From the NCBI GenBank assembly GCA_001464115.1, contig LNES01000003.1, forward strand, positions 800,548-864,547: 64,000 bases of DNA, written 5' to 3'. The DNA comes from Chlamydiae bacterium Ga0074140. GTDB lineage: Bacteria > Chlamydiota > Chlamydiia > Chlamydiales > Rhabdochlamydiaceae. This document shows, one piece after another, positions 40,464 through 51,285 of the stretch (positions are counted from its first letter, which is position 1; each line of letters begins with the position of its first letter). The position numbers and the translations under genes were made by a program. The notes beneath the pieces were generated by a model that was not told where the DNA came from, searched no databases, and saw nothing but the letters and a program-made list of their open reading frames with translations.

Positions 40464-40727
40464 TTATTGACAGCAACCGCCGCCCTTTTTGTCTTTGTTT
40501 CCTGGTTCGCAGCTTTTGCAGCTGCAGAGATGTTTGCACATTCCCAAGAAGCGAAGACCCCAAACGCCCGCCAAACCGATGATCGAATAGATCAGACGGC
40601 TAAGCCCGGTAGTATTTCCTTTGCACAGCCACGCAACGAGGTCAAATTGGAAAAATCCCCAAAGACCCCAGTTGATCGCTCCGACAATAATCAAGATCAA
40701 AGAAAGAACATTTAGACACTTTTTCAT
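40464..40727 (-). CDS. DUF378-family small membrane protein
   Basis: MKKCLNVLSLILIIVGAINWGLWGFFQFDLV. Confidence 0.88.
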   Translation of the reverse strand: MKKCLNVLSLILIIVGAINWGLWGFFQFDLVAWLCKGNTTGLSRLIYSIIGLAGVWGLRFLGMCKHLCSCKSCEPGNKDKKGGGCCQ

Positions 40728-41503
40728 ACAGACTCTCCTTGTAATTTAATGTTAAACCCTCTCAAAATCTCACGGAAAATTTTGCGCCGTGTCGCTTCTC
40801 CTTTTTCAAGCTGCGGATAGATGCGCTCTAGATGGCGACTTCCTCGCGAAAGAAAGGGCGCACTATACTCGATATGTACTCCGGTTAAAAGGGCTCTCCC
40901 CTTCCCTACAGAGCACTCAACGATCGCAGCCGGCCGATCTTCGACATTCAGGTAGTTGCTTAATACCTGCACGCCAGAAAATCTGTGTGCAGAGTCAAAA
41001 TAACATCCTCCGTTAAAATAGGCAAAGCACTCCTCATCTTTCCAAGAGATGTGAGCCGCCTCCACTCCTGCATCGCTCTCGTAGCTGTATTTTCCCCGTC
41101 CATAAGCAGGACCAATTGCCATTCCAGGGAAAAACTCCAGAGAGCGTTTACCACATACCTGAAGTTGTCCTCCCTTATCAAACTCGATCGCATCTGCAGC
41201 AAAATACGCTCCAGCGCAAATACCAAAGTATCCGCCTCCAGATTTGATAAAATTCCTCACACGCTCCACCCCCTTTCCGTCTAAGGCGGAATGGTAATAG
41301 ACATCTCTTCCTCCTGGTATGATGAGGAGTGCCGTTTTCAGCTCCCACCCCCCGTTAATGAGATTTTTGGCGTCCATTCTTTTAAGCCGGTGAGCTTTGA
41401 GGTCGACCTCCTGCTGCAGGCACTTCACGGTTTGGCGCAACGCATCCCCAGAGACCCCCTGGTCGACGTAGATGACAATATCCTTCATACTCATGCTTGA
41501 CAC
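40724..41503 (-). CDS. BPL-N / class I glutamine-amidotransferase-like protein
   Basis: LIIPGGRDVYYHSAL...GGGYFGICAGAYFAAD nucleophile elbow. Confidence 0.88.
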   Translation of the reverse strand: MSSMSMKDIVIYVDQGVSGDALRQTVKCLQQEVDLKAHRLKRMDAKNLINGGWELKTALLIIPGGRDVYYHSALDGKGVERVRNFIKSGGGYFGICAGAYFAADAIEFDKGGQLQVCGKRSLEFFPGMAIGPAYGRGKYSYESDAGVEAAHISWKDEECFAYFNGGCYFDSAHRFSGVQVLSNYLNVEDRPAAIVECSVGKGRALLTGVHIEYSAPFLSRGSRHLERIYPQLEKGEATRRKIFREILRGFNIKLQGESV

Positions 41504-41550
41504 TTCTCCTGCGGGGCTTTAACATACCCTATCTAACTTTTATTTGGCAT

Positions 41551-41853
41551 ATGTCGCATTTTGAGGAAAGAGATCTTCTTAAGCTGTCCAAGCTTTCACG
41601 CATCGCCTTCTCGGAAGAGGAGAGAAAAAAATTTTTAGGCAGTTTAAAAAGCATTCTCGAGTATGTCGACCAGCTCAGCAAAGTGGACACAACAAATGTG
41701 CCCCCCTTTACCCATATTTTAGAAACTGTCTCAAACGTCATGCGCGAAGATGAGGTTAAAGACCCCCTCTCACGAGAACTCTTTCTCTCAAACGCCCCAC
41801 TCCATACGGGCGGTATGGTCCGGGTGCCTCCCGTGATCAAGGGATCAGAATAA
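41551..41853 (+). CDS. gatC: Asp/Glu-tRNA(Asn/Gln) amidotransferase subunit C
   Basis: LSKLSRIAFSEEERKKF...ILEYVDQL; upstream of gatA. Confidence 0.95.
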   Translation: MSHFEERDLLKLSKLSRIAFSEEERKKFLGSLKSILEYVDQLSKVDTTNVPPFTHILETVSNVMREDEVKDPLSRELFLSNAPLHTGGMVRVPPVIKGSE

Positions 41854-41854
41854 C

Positions 41855-43321
41855 ATGCATAACTTCACAGCAAAACAGCTCGCCTCCCTCGTGCAAAAGG
41901 GAGAGATCTCCGCGACTTCCGTCGCCGAAATGGCGATCGCACGAATCGAACAATTCGATCCCAAAGTAGAAGCATTTCTCGCGGTTTTTAAAGAGAGAGC
42001 CGTTCAGCGTGCAAAGGCGCTAGATGCAAAGCGCGCTGCAGGAAAGCCCCTTGGCAAGCTGGCAGGCGTTCCCATCGCGCTAAAGGATAATATGCACGTC
42101 AAGGGAGAGCTCACGACCTGCGGTTCTCGATTTCTAACCAACTACCGCGCTATCTTTGACGCGACAGTGACCCATCTTCTCGAAGAAGAAGATGCTCTCA
42201 TCATCGGCAAGACCAATATGGATGAGTTTGCAATGGGATCCTCTACTGAGAATTCCGCCTTCAAGAAAACCAGAAATCCATGGGATTTGAACTGCTCACC
42301 AGGAGGTTCATCGGGAGGCTCTGCTGCAGCCGTTGCAGCTAGACTATGCCCTATAGCTCTGGGAAGTGACACCGGTGGTTCTGTGAGACAGCCAGCTGCT
42401 TTTTGCGGTATCGTGGGATATAAGCCGAGCTATGGCCGCGTCTCGCGTTACGGTCTCGTTGCTTACGCCTCTTCTCTCGATCAGATCGGTCCTCTTTCAA
42501 CAACAGTGGAAGATACCGCGCTTCTTATGGAGGTGCTTGGGAAGCATTGTGAAAAAGATTCCACAAGCCTTGCAATTCCTCCCGAAGCCTACATGCAACA
42601 CCTCGCGTTAGATCTCAAAGGTAAAACGATCGGCGTCCCCCGAAGCTTTCTAGAAGATTTAAACCCCGAAGCGAAAGCCTCCTTTCAAACAAGCGTCGAA
42701 ATTTTTCAAAGTTTAGGAGCCAAAATCGTCGATGTGAACCTTGACATCTTGAAATACTCGATTGCAGTTTATTACATTCTATCCACAGCTGAGGCATCTA
42801 CTAACCTCGCACGCTTCGACGGAATACGCTACGGCCTTCGCTCCTCGCGTGCGAAAACTCTTGATGAGGTGTATGATTTTTCCAAGCAGGAGGGATTTGG
42901 ACCCGAGGTAAAAAATCGCATTCTCCTTGGAACCTTTGTCCTATCCTCGGGATATAAAGATGCGTACTATGAGAAAGCGCAGAGAGTTCGCGCACTCATC
43001 ATACAAAAATTGCGCGAGGCCTTCACGCTTTGCGATGCCATCACACTCCCCTGCTCTCCTTTCGCAGCATTTCCTATTGGGGCGATTCAAGAACCTCTAC
43101 AGATGTATCTGCAAGACGTCTACACGATCTGCGCAAATCTCTGCGGGCTGCCTTCAATTAGTATCCCTTGTGGATTTACCAAAGAGAAAAAGCCGCTAGG
43201 ACTACAAATATTAGGTCCCGCCCTACACGACAAGGTCGTGCTCTCTTTCGCGCACGCCTTTGAAAAAGCGACAGCGCATGCAGCGGTGCCTCCTCTATTC
43301 TCTCGGGAGAAAAGCTCATGA
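41855..43321 (+). CDS. gatA: Asp/Glu-tRNA amidotransferase subunit A
   Basis: Amidase signature [51 protein letters not shown]. Confidence 0.98.
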   Translation: MHNFTAKQLASLVQKGEISATSVAEMAIARIEQFDPKVEAFLAVFKERAVQRAKALDAKRAAGKPLGKLAGVPIALKDNMHVKGELTTCGSRFLTNYRAIFDATVTHLLEEEDALIIGKTNMDEFAMGSSTENSAFKKTRNPWDLNCSPGGSSGGSAAAVAARLCPIALGSDTGGSVRQPAAFCGIVGYKPSYGRVSRYGLVAYASSLDQIGPLSTTVEDTALLMEVLGKHCEKDSTSLAIPPEAYMQHLALDLKGKTIGVPRSFLEDLNPEAKASFQTSVEIFQSLGAKIVDVNLDILKYSIAVYYILSTAEASTNLARFDGIRYGLRSSRAKTLDEVYDFSKQEGFGPEVKNRILLGTFVLSSGYKDAYYEKAQRVRALIIQKLREAFTLCDAITLPCSPFAAFPIGAIQEPLQMYLQDVYTICANLCGLPSISIPCGFTKEKKPLGLQILGPALHDKVVLSFAHAFEKATAHAAVPPLFSREKSS

Positions 43322-44781
43322 CAGATATCCATTACGACGCTTGGGAACCCGTTATTGGCCTTGAGATCCACGTACAGCTAAATACCCGCTCTAAGCTTTT
43401 CAGCAGTGCGCCTAACCGTTTTGGTGATGAACCAAATACCAATATCACAGAGGTGTGCACGGGACAGCCAGGCTCTCTTCCTGTACTCAACAAAGAAGCG
43501 GTGAAAAAGGCTGTACAGTTTGGTTGCGCCGTCAATGCGCGCGTTGCACATTTCAGCAAATTTGACCGCAAATCCTACTTCTATCCAGATAGCCCCCGCA
43601 ATTTTCAGATCACGCAGTTCGACAAGCCAATTATTTTGGGGGGCAGCGTAACCGCTGATGTAGGGGGACAGACAAAGCATTTCCTCATCAACCGCGCCCA
43701 TCTAGAAGATGACTCGGGCATGCTCAAACACTTTAGCACCTTCGCAGGTGTCGATTACAACCGAGCGGGTGTGCCGCTGCTCGAAATCGTTTCGGAGCCC
43801 TGCATCCACTCCCCTAAAGAAGCGAGCGCCTACGCCATGGCAATCCGTGCGATCATGCTCTACATCGATGCCTCCGATTGCAACATGGAAGAGGGATCTT
43901 TGCGCTTCGATGTCAACGTTTCTGTCCGTCCCAAGAACGAAAAAACGTTTAGACCAAAGATCGAGGTGAAAAACCTCAACTCTTTTGCGCATATGGAGAT
44001 GGCGATCGAATCGGAGATCCGCCGCCAAATCCGTGCTTACACGCTTCGTCCCCATGAAGATCACGGCCTTGTGATCGCAAAGGGCACCTACCGCTTTGAT
44101 GTGGAAAAAAAAGAGACCGTTCTCATGCGCCAGAAGGAGGAGGCTGAGGACTACCGCTACTTTCCAGAGCCCGACCTCGTTCCCCTCATTCTCACTGATG
44201 CGTACATCGAAGAGATCAAACGCGCGCTTCCCGAACTCCCACACGAAAAGTATAAGCGCTACGTTGCCGAGTTAAAACTCCCCGAGTATTCCGCTTCCGT
44301 CTTAATCAATGACAAATCACTGGCTGACTACTTTGAAGATGCGTTGAAATTATGCCCCAATGCCAAAAGCTTATGCAATTGGCTCACTGTTGAATTTGCA
44401 GGACGTCTGAAGGAGAGCGGTAAAACGATGACGCAAGCAGGCATCGAAAGCGCGCATGTCGCAAAACTTGTGCATTTGATTGATAGAGGCATCATCACCG
44501 GTAAAATCGCAAAGGCAGTGGCAGATGAGATGCTTCTGCACCCCGGAAAAGATCCTGAAAACATCGTCAGTGAGAATCCCGACTTCAAACCACTTAACGA
44601 AAGCAGCTCCATCGAACCAATCGTCGATCAGGTTCTCGCTGAAAATTCGCAATCGATTGCGGATTACAAAGCCGGCAAAGGTCGCGCCTTTGATTTCCTT
44701 GTCGGCCAAGTCATGAAAGCCACAAAAGGCAAAGCATCACCGAGCGTTGTAGGTGAACTCCTCACAAAAAAACTCCGCTAA
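43318..44781 (+). CDS. gatB: Asp/Glu-tRNA amidotransferase subunit B
   Basis: [22 protein letters not shown]; GatB/Yqey tail. Confidence 0.98.
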   Translation: MTDIHYDAWEPVIGLEIHVQLNTRSKLFSSAPNRFGDEPNTNITEVCTGQPGSLPVLNKEAVKKAVQFGCAVNARVAHFSKFDRKSYFYPDSPRNFQITQFDKPIILGGSVTADVGGQTKHFLINRAHLEDDSGMLKHFSTFAGVDYNRAGVPLLEIVSEPCIHSPKEASAYAMAIRAIMLYIDASDCNMEEGSLRFDVNVSVRPKNEKTFRPKIEVKNLNSFAHMEMAIESEIRRQIRAYTLRPHEDHGLVIAKGTYRFDVEKKETVLMRQKEEAEDYRYFPEPDLVPLILTDAYIEEIKRALPELPHEKYKRYVAELKLPEYSASVLINDKSLADYFEDALKLCPNAKSLCNWLTVEFAGRLKESGKTMTQAGIESAHVAKLVHLIDRGIITGKIAKAVADEMLLHPGKDPENIVSENPDFKPLNESSSIEPIVDQVLAENSQSIADYKAGKGRAFDFLVGQVMKATKGKASPSVVGELLTKKLR

Positions 44782-44934
44782 TCTCTCTTCCCTCTGTGCA
44801 GTCTCTGTGTTCTCTGTGCCTCTGTGGTGAATCCCATTTTTTCTTCGCGAACTCTTTTGAGAAAGTTGGTGCAATAAATTCTGCGTTTCCCTAAAACTGA
44901 ATTCTTACATTTGTTGTAACACGGAGAAAATCTC

Positions 44935-46020
44935 ATGAAGACACTATTTTCCCTTTTGACACTCACTGCAGCAGTTCCCATGCTCGTGCATGCGGATGCA
45001 GGAAGCGAAGCACGAACACCTCGCAGAGGAAATAAGTACGCCAAGCTGAGCATCCCTTCTCAGCCAAAAGCGGCTGATGCAAAAGTAAACGACGGCCCAT
45101 TCGTCACTGGCGACTTCCTCTATTGGATCGCTAGCGAAGAAGGTCTCGAGTACGCTGTAAGTGGAGTGACAACCGTGGGAGCAGGAACAACTAGCCCCGT
45201 TGCACAGGGAAGATCTCGAGAGCCCAACTTTAATTGGGATCCTGGCTTCAGACTAGGCATCGGTTACACAATACCAAACAGAAACTGGGACGTTGGCCTG
45301 TACTGGACACGCTTTGACACAACAACGCACGACAGCTTCACCGCTGCAACACCGATCAGCAGCTTCAACACCAAATTTCCTACATTGGACCCTGCTGGGC
45401 CAGCAATGGCGCAGCTCCAATCTGCAGCTTCCAAACTGAAACTCCAATACAATGCACTGGATCTTATGATCGGACGTGAGTGGAGAGTAAACGAATACTT
45501 CTCCTTACGCCCATCTGCTGGATTGAGAGGCGCGTGGATTAATCAGCACTACCGCGTTACCTATGCTTCGCCTACCCTAATTCCAGAGGATCCTATCCAC
45601 CGCATTAAGCTCGACAACGACTTTAGCGGCCTTGGCATCCGCACAGCATTCGATGCGTACTGGGAGTGCCACCGTTACTTCACGCTGTTTGCTAAAGCAG
45701 GGATGACCCTTTTCCATGGTTGGGTTGATACCGAGCAGACCTACAAAAACGTCGCTGCAAATAATTTGTATGGAAACGTTCATGACGACTTTCAGCGCGT
45801 GATGTCAGAATTTGATACAGCTCTCGGTTTCCGCATCCAACTCGGCCCTTGCGGAGCATTAAAGCGCTGTGAAATTAGCGCTGCGTACGAGTATGTCCTC
45901 TATCCTAAGCAGAACCAGCTATTGAGATTCTTGGATGATCAGGACCGAGGCGTCTCTATGCGCACTCTCGGAGATCTCAGCTTCCAGGGCATCTCTGTAG
46001 GAGCGAGCCTCTACTTCTAA
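44935..46020 (+). CDS. MOMP-like (Lpg1974-type) outer membrane protein, paralog 1
   Basis: Signal peptide; GDFLYWIASEEGLEYAVSG; C-terminal GISVGASLYF ends with aromatic. Confidence 0.85.
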   Translation: MKTLFSLLTLTAAVPMLVHADAGSEARTPRRGNKYAKLSIPSQPKAADAKVNDGPFVTGDFLYWIASEEGLEYAVSGVTTVGAGTTSPVAQGRSREPNFNWDPGFRLGIGYTIPNRNWDVGLYWTRFDTTTHDSFTAATPISSFNTKFPTLDPAGPAMAQLQSAASKLKLQYNALDLMIGREWRVNEYFSLRPSAGLRGAWINQHYRVTYASPTLIPEDPIHRIKLDNDFSGLGIRTAFDAYWECHRYFTLFAKAGMTLFHGWVDTEQTYKNVAANNLYGNVHDDFQRVMSEFDTALGFRIQLGPCGALKRCEISAAYEYVLYPKQNQLLRFLDDQDRGVSMRTLGDLSFQGISVGASLYF

Positions 46021-46044
46021 GCTTGTATAGCAAGCTGTGAAGCC

Positions 46045-46078
46045 AAAAGGCGGCACCATCTGGTGCCGCCTTTTTTTT
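46045..46078 (+). terminator. Intrinsic terminator downstream of OMP paralog 1
   Basis: AAAAGGCGGCACCA-tc-TGGTGCCGCCTTTTTTTT. Confidence 0.95.
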
Positions 46079-46130
46079 GGAGTGCGGTGACTTGTCACCG
46101 CTTTTCTCTGCCGCGACTCGTCGCGGCGCT
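46079..46130. repeat. REP-like palindromic repeat, divergent copy
   Basis: GGAGTGCGGTGACTTGTCACCGCTTTT then GCCGCGACTCGTCGCGGC. Confidence 0.6.
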
Positions 46131-46147
46131 TTCCGAGCTATTCACAG

Positions 46148-46236
46148 TTAGAGGGTCCGGTAACGGAAAACGCAATCGGTAACGTTCACGATATTCGAAG
46201 AAAGGTCCCCTAAAACCCGTTACCGTTTTCCGATTT
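46148..46236. repeat. Compound inverted repeat (TTAGAGGGTCCGGTAACGGAAAACG...GGTCCCCTAA..CGTTACCGTTTTCCG)
   Basis: CGGTAACGG/CCGTTACCG and TTAGRGGRCC arms by eye. Confidence 0.55.
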
Positions 46237-46249
46237 CATTTTCTCCCCC

Positions 46250-47125
46250 TCATGGTCGGGGGTGAAACGCCTTGAATGCTTCGTGAAGATGTTTCTGACT
46301 AATGTGTGTGTAGCGATCTGTTGTGGAGATACTCGCGTGACCAAGCATCTCTTGAATAATCCGAAGATCAGCTCCATTCTCAAGAAGATGCGTGGCAAAA
46401 GAGTGGCGCAGCGTGTGTGGCGAGATCTTCTTCGTGATTCCCGCCTTTTTTGCGTAAAACTTGATCCGCCGCCAGATCTCCACGCGATCGATCCGTTTTC
46501 CTTTTGAGGAGACGAAAAGCGCCTCTTCTCCCTTGGGTGCCTGGCGGAAACTTGCGAGGTAGTGGTCAACAGCATCCACGGCTGCTTTTGCAATGGGAAC
46601 AACTCTCTCCTTGCCCCCCTTACCTTTCACACGCACAAATGCGTCATCGAGAGCTGTAATATTCATACCACAAATTTCCGAGACACGAAGACCTGAAGCA
46701 TAGAGCACCTCGAAAATGGCTTTGTCTCGAGCCCCCAGAGGATTCTCCTTATCTGGCGCCTTTAACAGCGCTTCCACCTCACCAATGGTGAGCACTTCGG
46801 GAATCAACTGCCACATCTTGGGAGAATCGAGATAGAGCGCCACATTTTTTTCCGTTCTTTTTTCTCTCCTTAAAAAACGGAAAAAGACCTTCACAGCGAC
46901 AAGCGCCCGCGCAACCGTGCTGCTCGCATAACCTTGATCTTTAAGGTACGCCAAAAAGCGAATGAGATCATCTTCTTGCGCCAGCGTGCAATCCTCTTTT
47001 TCCAGAATTTCGCAAAAAATTTGAAGATCTCGTTCATACGCAAGAAGTGTGTTGCGTGCAAGCCCGCGTTCTGAGGCGAGATAAGAAAGAAAATCGGAGA
47101 GCATGAGCGCGTTTTTCTCTTTCAT
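46250..47125 (-). CDS. xerD: Tyrosine recombinase XerC/XerD
   Basis: SGLRVSEICGMNI, SPHTLRHSFATHLLENGADLRIIQEMLGHASISTTDRYTHI; C versus D not resolved. Confidence 0.92.
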   Translation of the reverse strand: MKEKNALMLSDFLSYLASERGLARNTLLAYERDLQIFCEILEKEDCTLAQEDDLIRFLAYLKDQGYASSTVARALVAVKVFFRFLRREKRTEKNVALYLDSPKMWQLIPEVLTIGEVEALLKAPDKENPLGARDKAIFEVLYASGLRVSEICGMNITALDDAFVRVKGKGGKERVVPIAKAAVDAVDHYLASFRQAPKGEEALFVSSKGKRIDRVEIWRRIKFYAKKAGITKKISPHTLRHSFATHLLENGADLRIIQEMLGHASISTTDRYTHISQKHLHEAFKAFHPRP

Positions 47126-47178
47126 ATTAATTCACTCAGAGTTACAAATATTTTTTCACCGTTCTCTACAGAGGTCTC

Positions 47179-48297
47179 ATGATTATGAACCATAACGCTT
47201 TTCTCTTCGTCGCCGCAAGTCTCATTCCCCTTTCGCTGCTCGCAGATGAATCTTTGGAATCAGTAGCTCCTCGACCCACCAGTGAAAACGTTCCGACTTC
47301 ACATACGCCTTCCACTCCTGCGCCCAGACGTGCGATGAAAGAAGATCAAAAGCCCGGCATCTTCTTTACGGGTGATTTGCTCTATTGGAAAGCTCACGAA
47401 GAAGATCTCGAGTTTGCCCTGACCGGCATGAAAATGCCGGGTGATCCAAATCCCGATCCAATCTCGCAAGGAACAGTCTACGAACCAGATTTTAAGTGGA
47501 GCACAGGTTTTCGTGTAGGCTTAGGATATACCCTCCCAAAAAGACTTTGGGATCTTTCGGTCAACTGGACACGCCTTAGTACAGAAGCAAAAAAATCTGC
47601 TTCCCACTCTGGGGATGTGAACGTTAACAGCCTCCTCATGATACTAGATGCCGCAAGTTTTGCGTCTCTTACAGGTCTTGTTTCTGCTTCGGGAAAGCTC
47701 CATCTCCATTACAACACCGTGGATTTCGACCTCTCAAGAAATTACAAATTTACGCGCCGAACCACTCTTCGCCCTCATATTGGAGTACGCACAGTCTGGA
47801 TCAACCAGGATTATGAGATCGATTACAACTATGGCACAATCATTCACAATCTTAAATTTGACAATGATTTCCGGGGAACGGGAATCAGAGGCGGGTTAGA
47901 TACACAATGGTTTTTCAATCCAAGTGTGGCTCTCTTTGGCAATTTTGCCTTCAGTCTTATTGGTGGAAACTTCGACGTGAAACAGAAATTTAATGAACTT
48001 CTCAGCCCCGCCACCCCGAATCTCGGAGTTTACATCAACTCCCATCAACACTTTTACAATATCGTTCCGGAGATCGACCTTGCCTTAGGAGTGCATCTTG
48101 AATCATCGACAGATAAGGACCGCTACCGTTTTGAAGTGAATTTAGGCTGGGAATTCATCATGTGGTTTCACCAGAACATGCTGCGCCAGTTCACTGGAGG
48201 AGATGACCCAACAGTGGGTATGCAATCCTCCTCTCACAAATTTAAGGGCAATCTAAGCCTGCAAGGGATCACACTCGGCGCAAAGTTACATTTTTAG
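47179..48297 (+). CDS. MOMP-like outer membrane protein, paralog 2
   Basis: GDLLYWKAHEEDLEFALTGM; LSLQGITLGAKLHF; same architecture as 44935-46020. Confidence 0.85.
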   Translation: MIMNHNAFLFVAASLIPLSLLADESLESVAPRPTSENVPTSHTPSTPAPRRAMKEDQKPGIFFTGDLLYWKAHEEDLEFALTGMKMPGDPNPDPISQGTVYEPDFKWSTGFRVGLGYTLPKRLWDLSVNWTRLSTEAKKSASHSGDVNVNSLLMILDAASFASLTGLVSASGKLHLHYNTVDFDLSRNYKFTRRTTLRPHIGVRTVWINQDYEIDYNYGTIIHNLKFDNDFRGTGIRGGLDTQWFFNPSVALFGNFAFSLIGGNFDVKQKFNELLSPATPNLGVYINSHQHFYNIVPEIDLALGVHLESSTDKDRYRFEVNLGWEFIMWFHQNMLRQFTGGDDPTVGMQSSSHKFKGNLSLQGITLGAKLHF

Positions 48298-49394
48298 ACG
48301 TACTCACTATCAGCAGCTTGATCGATCACTGTTTTGCGGAAGGCCGCAGCAGTTACGAGGAACCAGGCAAGACCAAGCCCCATCGAGACCCCCCACACCA
48401 TCCACTCATTTTGGAAAAAGAGAGTCATACCAAGCGCAAGTACGCAACCCGCAGAGAGCGTCTCTAGAAGCAGCATGTCATATCGCCCTGCACCCTCTTT
48501 CTTAAACGCGCCGACCAACTTAACCAGCGAAGAAATCAACCCGAACACCTGAAGGAACGTATTGATTCCCGTAGCAGCGAGCAGCACTGAAGGTGCTGCG
48601 CTCAGCGTCACGAGCATCGAAGCTGCAATACCCAACCCTACAAGCGTTAACTCCAAGAGTGAGTTGAGATAAGCTTTGGAACTCTCCTCATAGACCCGAG
48701 AAATGATCTCTTCTGCTTGTGCGGGATTCGCCCCTTCGATCGCTACCGCACACTCTTCACTTGTCGCGCGAATAAACGACGTTCTTTCCCCTGGGTCGCG
48801 CAACTTATCTTGTAATATTCTTAGAGATTCTTCTGGATCTCGATCGACAATGAGCTCCACCACACAGTAGGCTTCATAAATTTCGATTCCATATGAGACA
48901 TCTGTTAAAACACCTCTCGTCTGAGAAACACCGCTCGCAATGAATCCGAAAACGGTCGTCACTGCCTTGACCATCTTATTTTCTGTAAAAAGCTGAGCGA
49001 CATCGAGAGAACGAATAGTGACGAAAACGAGTCCTCCAAGCAACTGCAAGCCACCCCGTGCGCAACTGAGATAGGCAAGTGCCCTACCCGTAGCATCGCC
49101 TATGCGCTGTCTAAGCTCGCTAAATCCTTTGCGCATTGAAAGCGCACCGCCAATCACGTTAAAGGCACTTGTGAATCCGAGGGCTGAAAAATGCTCCGAA
49201 TGCTTAGTCCCCGTTATGACATCATACTCCTTAACCATACTCCGAGTAAAACCGGAGCTTTTGGAGACAAAGTCCATCGAAGAGAGCGCTGCTTTACTGA
49301 GAAAAAGATCGTTCTCGCTTTCATCTTCCTGGACCCACCTTCGGAAGGAGGATAATGACGTCGAGAATGGTACAGATTCGAATACTATAGACAT
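48294..49394 (-). CDS. Hypothetical Inc-like membrane protein (divergent paralog of 49463-51172)
   Basis: Several hydrophobic segments; AFNVIGGALSMRKGFSELR...LSCARGGLQLLGGLVFVTIRSLDVA; 3' end overlaps convergent OMP stop. Confidence 0.7.
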   Translation of the reverse strand: MSIVFESVPFSTSLSSFRRWVQEDESENDLFLSKAALSSMDFVSKSSGFTRSMVKEYDVITGTKHSEHFSALGFTSAFNVIGGALSMRKGFSELRQRIGDATGRALAYLSCARGGLQLLGGLVFVTIRSLDVAQLFTENKMVKAVTTVFGFIASGVSQTRGVLTDVSYGIEIYEAYCVVELIVDRDPEESLRILQDKLRDPGERTSFIRATSEECAVAIEGANPAQAEEIISRVYEESSKAYLNSLLELTLVGLGIAASMLVTLSAAPSVLLAATGINTFLQVFGLISSLVKLVGAFKKEGAGRYDMLLLETLSAGCVLALGMTLFFQNEWMVWGVSMGLGLAWFLVTAAAFRKTVIDQAADSEYV

Positions 49395-49462
49395 AATAGT
49401 TAATTGTTAATTTCACAATTAATTATAATGAAATCTTAATTAACTATAAACTAAATAAATTA

Positions 49463-51172
49463 TTATATAATTTTAGAATTTGATAGTAATAATTTTTTTA
49501 AACCCTCTTCTTCAAGATCGGGGAAGAAGAGGTGCTGAACTATACTAACCAGGTCGGAACGCTGTTTTTTCTGCGCGCGCTCTTGCGCATCAGCATTCAA
49601 ACGAAAGAACTTCCCTGTTCTTTTTTTAGCCGCCTTACTGCACTCTTGAATCAACAGAGCTTCAGGATCCTGCGTAGAGGCTGGAGTAGCAGGAAGCGCG
49701 CTCCAGACTTTCGCGTTCACGCCTAGCCAGAAAACAAAAATGGCAATCGCTGCAATAAGAGGTGCAGTTCCCAATGACAGTACAGAGATGAGCACGATCG
49801 AGCCCACAAATGAGAGGAAAGAGATTACCGAGCTCATTGCGAGCATCTTCTTGTCAAATACCCCCCCTGTTTTTTCTGCGATCATCGCTTCATGCAGAGT
49901 GTAGCCATCAAGCCCGGTCATCATGAGTCCAACAACAAGAAATGCAAGCGTCACAAGCAGCGGACCAAGACCTGCAGTTGCAACAAACGCGGCAATCGTC
50001 GCTCCTACACCGATAATAGATGCAACCATATAACCAAGATTGATCCAGAAGGCCTTATCCATCTCTGCCTTCATTTCAGCTATGAGCGCAATCGGATCTA
50101 GTTCTGCTTCACTGTCGCGTCTAAATAACTTGTCCGCACATGTTTTACTCGTCATGCTCGCAACCTTGAGCTCGCGCATTGCCTGCAGTTTTGCCATCTT
50201 CCATTTTGCGCCAAGATGTTCCAGTCGTTGATTAACTACCATATTTTGCACATCTTCAGCCACCTCTCGACCGGCCAGTGCCTCTTGACGGACCATTTCA
50301 TATGCCATCTCTTTGCGATCTTCTTCGGTAAGCTCTTTCAGTCCAGATTCTTTGAGTTGATCTTTCAAGACCTCTGCTTGACAGGTAAGCGCCTCTTCGC
50401 GCAGCTGTTCCGGTGTATACCCCTCAGCGCACACGGCAGCTTTGAGTTCATTTATGTCTGAGCAGCTCCATTTCGCAATAAACGCTTCTAAATTCTCGCT
50501 GCTTTCAAGCGCTTTATCGAGCTCTTGGCGGAACTCACGCGCGTGGTAGAGGCGGCGACCCATAGCCCCTGCGAGAAGTGCATAAACTGCACCCCAAAGC
50601 GCACTTCCTACGCTCGAGAGAACAAATGTGACCCTTCCAAGGAGCGTCGGCGCCGTTGCAGATGAGGTATCCACGCCTTTGACATAGGAAGCAAGTGATA
50701 GCCCACGCACGCCAAAGTAGAGGGCACCACCAACCATTTGCGTAGCAGAACGTACGCGACTTAAATGTTCAGTATTCGCTTTTTCATGGTAGTCAACTGC
50801 TTTTGCCTCTTCGGCTCTCTCTGACGCATTGAGATATGAGTTGTAACCGAGAAAGGCGTTGATTCCCGTCGAATTCCCGAGTGTCGTATCAAGAGCTGTA
50901 GACCCATCTGCTGAAAATCCGAGCAGACCTCGCCCAACAAATGAGATATCCGTTGCAACGTCCTGACCCGCGCTTACACGACCCCCTAAAAGCGCGCTCT
51001 TTTGTGCACGAAAAAATGCAGCGGGAGAGGGAGCGAATGCGGGGTTACGCAAAATTGAGATGGCCGCTGCGTGTACACGACGTGCAGATGCATCTGCTCC
51101 GCTCGGGGCAGGGATCTGACCTTGCGAAGCAAGGAGTGGCAATCGATCTGTTATATGCGCTTTAGTAGCCAT
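49463..51172 (-). CDS. Hypothetical Inc-like membrane protein
   Basis: GINAFLGYNSYLNASERAEE...LSRVRSATQMVGGALYFGVRGLSLA; late C-terminal bilobed hydrophobic hairpin. Confidence 0.7.
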   Translation of the reverse strand: MATKAHITDRLPLLASQGQIPAPSGADASARRVHAAAISILRNPAFAPSPAAFFRAQKSALLGGRVSAGQDVATDISFVGRGLLGFSADGSTALDTTLGNSTGINAFLGYNSYLNASERAEEAKAVDYHEKANTEHLSRVRSATQMVGGALYFGVRGLSLASYVKGVDTSSATAPTLLGRVTFVLSSVGSALWGAVYALLAGAMGRRLYHAREFRQELDKALESSENLEAFIAKWSCSDINELKAAVCAEGYTPEQLREEALTCQAEVLKDQLKESGLKELTEEDRKEMAYEMVRQEALAGREVAEDVQNMVVNQRLEHLGAKWKMAKLQAMRELKVASMTSKTCADKLFRRDSEAELDPIALIAEMKAEMDKAFWINLGYMVASIIGVGATIAAFVATAGLGPLLVTLAFLVVGLMMTGLDGYTLHEAMIAEKTGGVFDKKMLAMSSVISFLSFVGSIVLISVLSLGTAPLIAAIAIFVFWLGVNAKVWSALPATPASTQDPEALLIQECSKAAKKRTGKFFRLNADAQERAQKKQRSDLVSIVQHLFFPDLEEEGLKKLLLSNSKII

Positions 51173-51208
51173 GGATGCTACTTACCCTTATTAATTAATT
51201 ATATTTCT

Positions 51209-51214
51209 ATTATA
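51209..51214 (-). promoter_or_regulatory. TATAAT-like box in AT-rich leader of 49463-51172
   Basis: Minus strand AATATATAATAGA. Confidence 0.4.
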
Positions 51215-51285
51215 TATTAAAAATTTTTAAATATACAATAAAATATTTAATAATAATGCGGCGCAAGCAGCTGATTATTAGAAAC

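Noticed and set aside
43702-44244. 180-aa minus-strand ORF
   Set aside because: Antisense to gatB; no independent support
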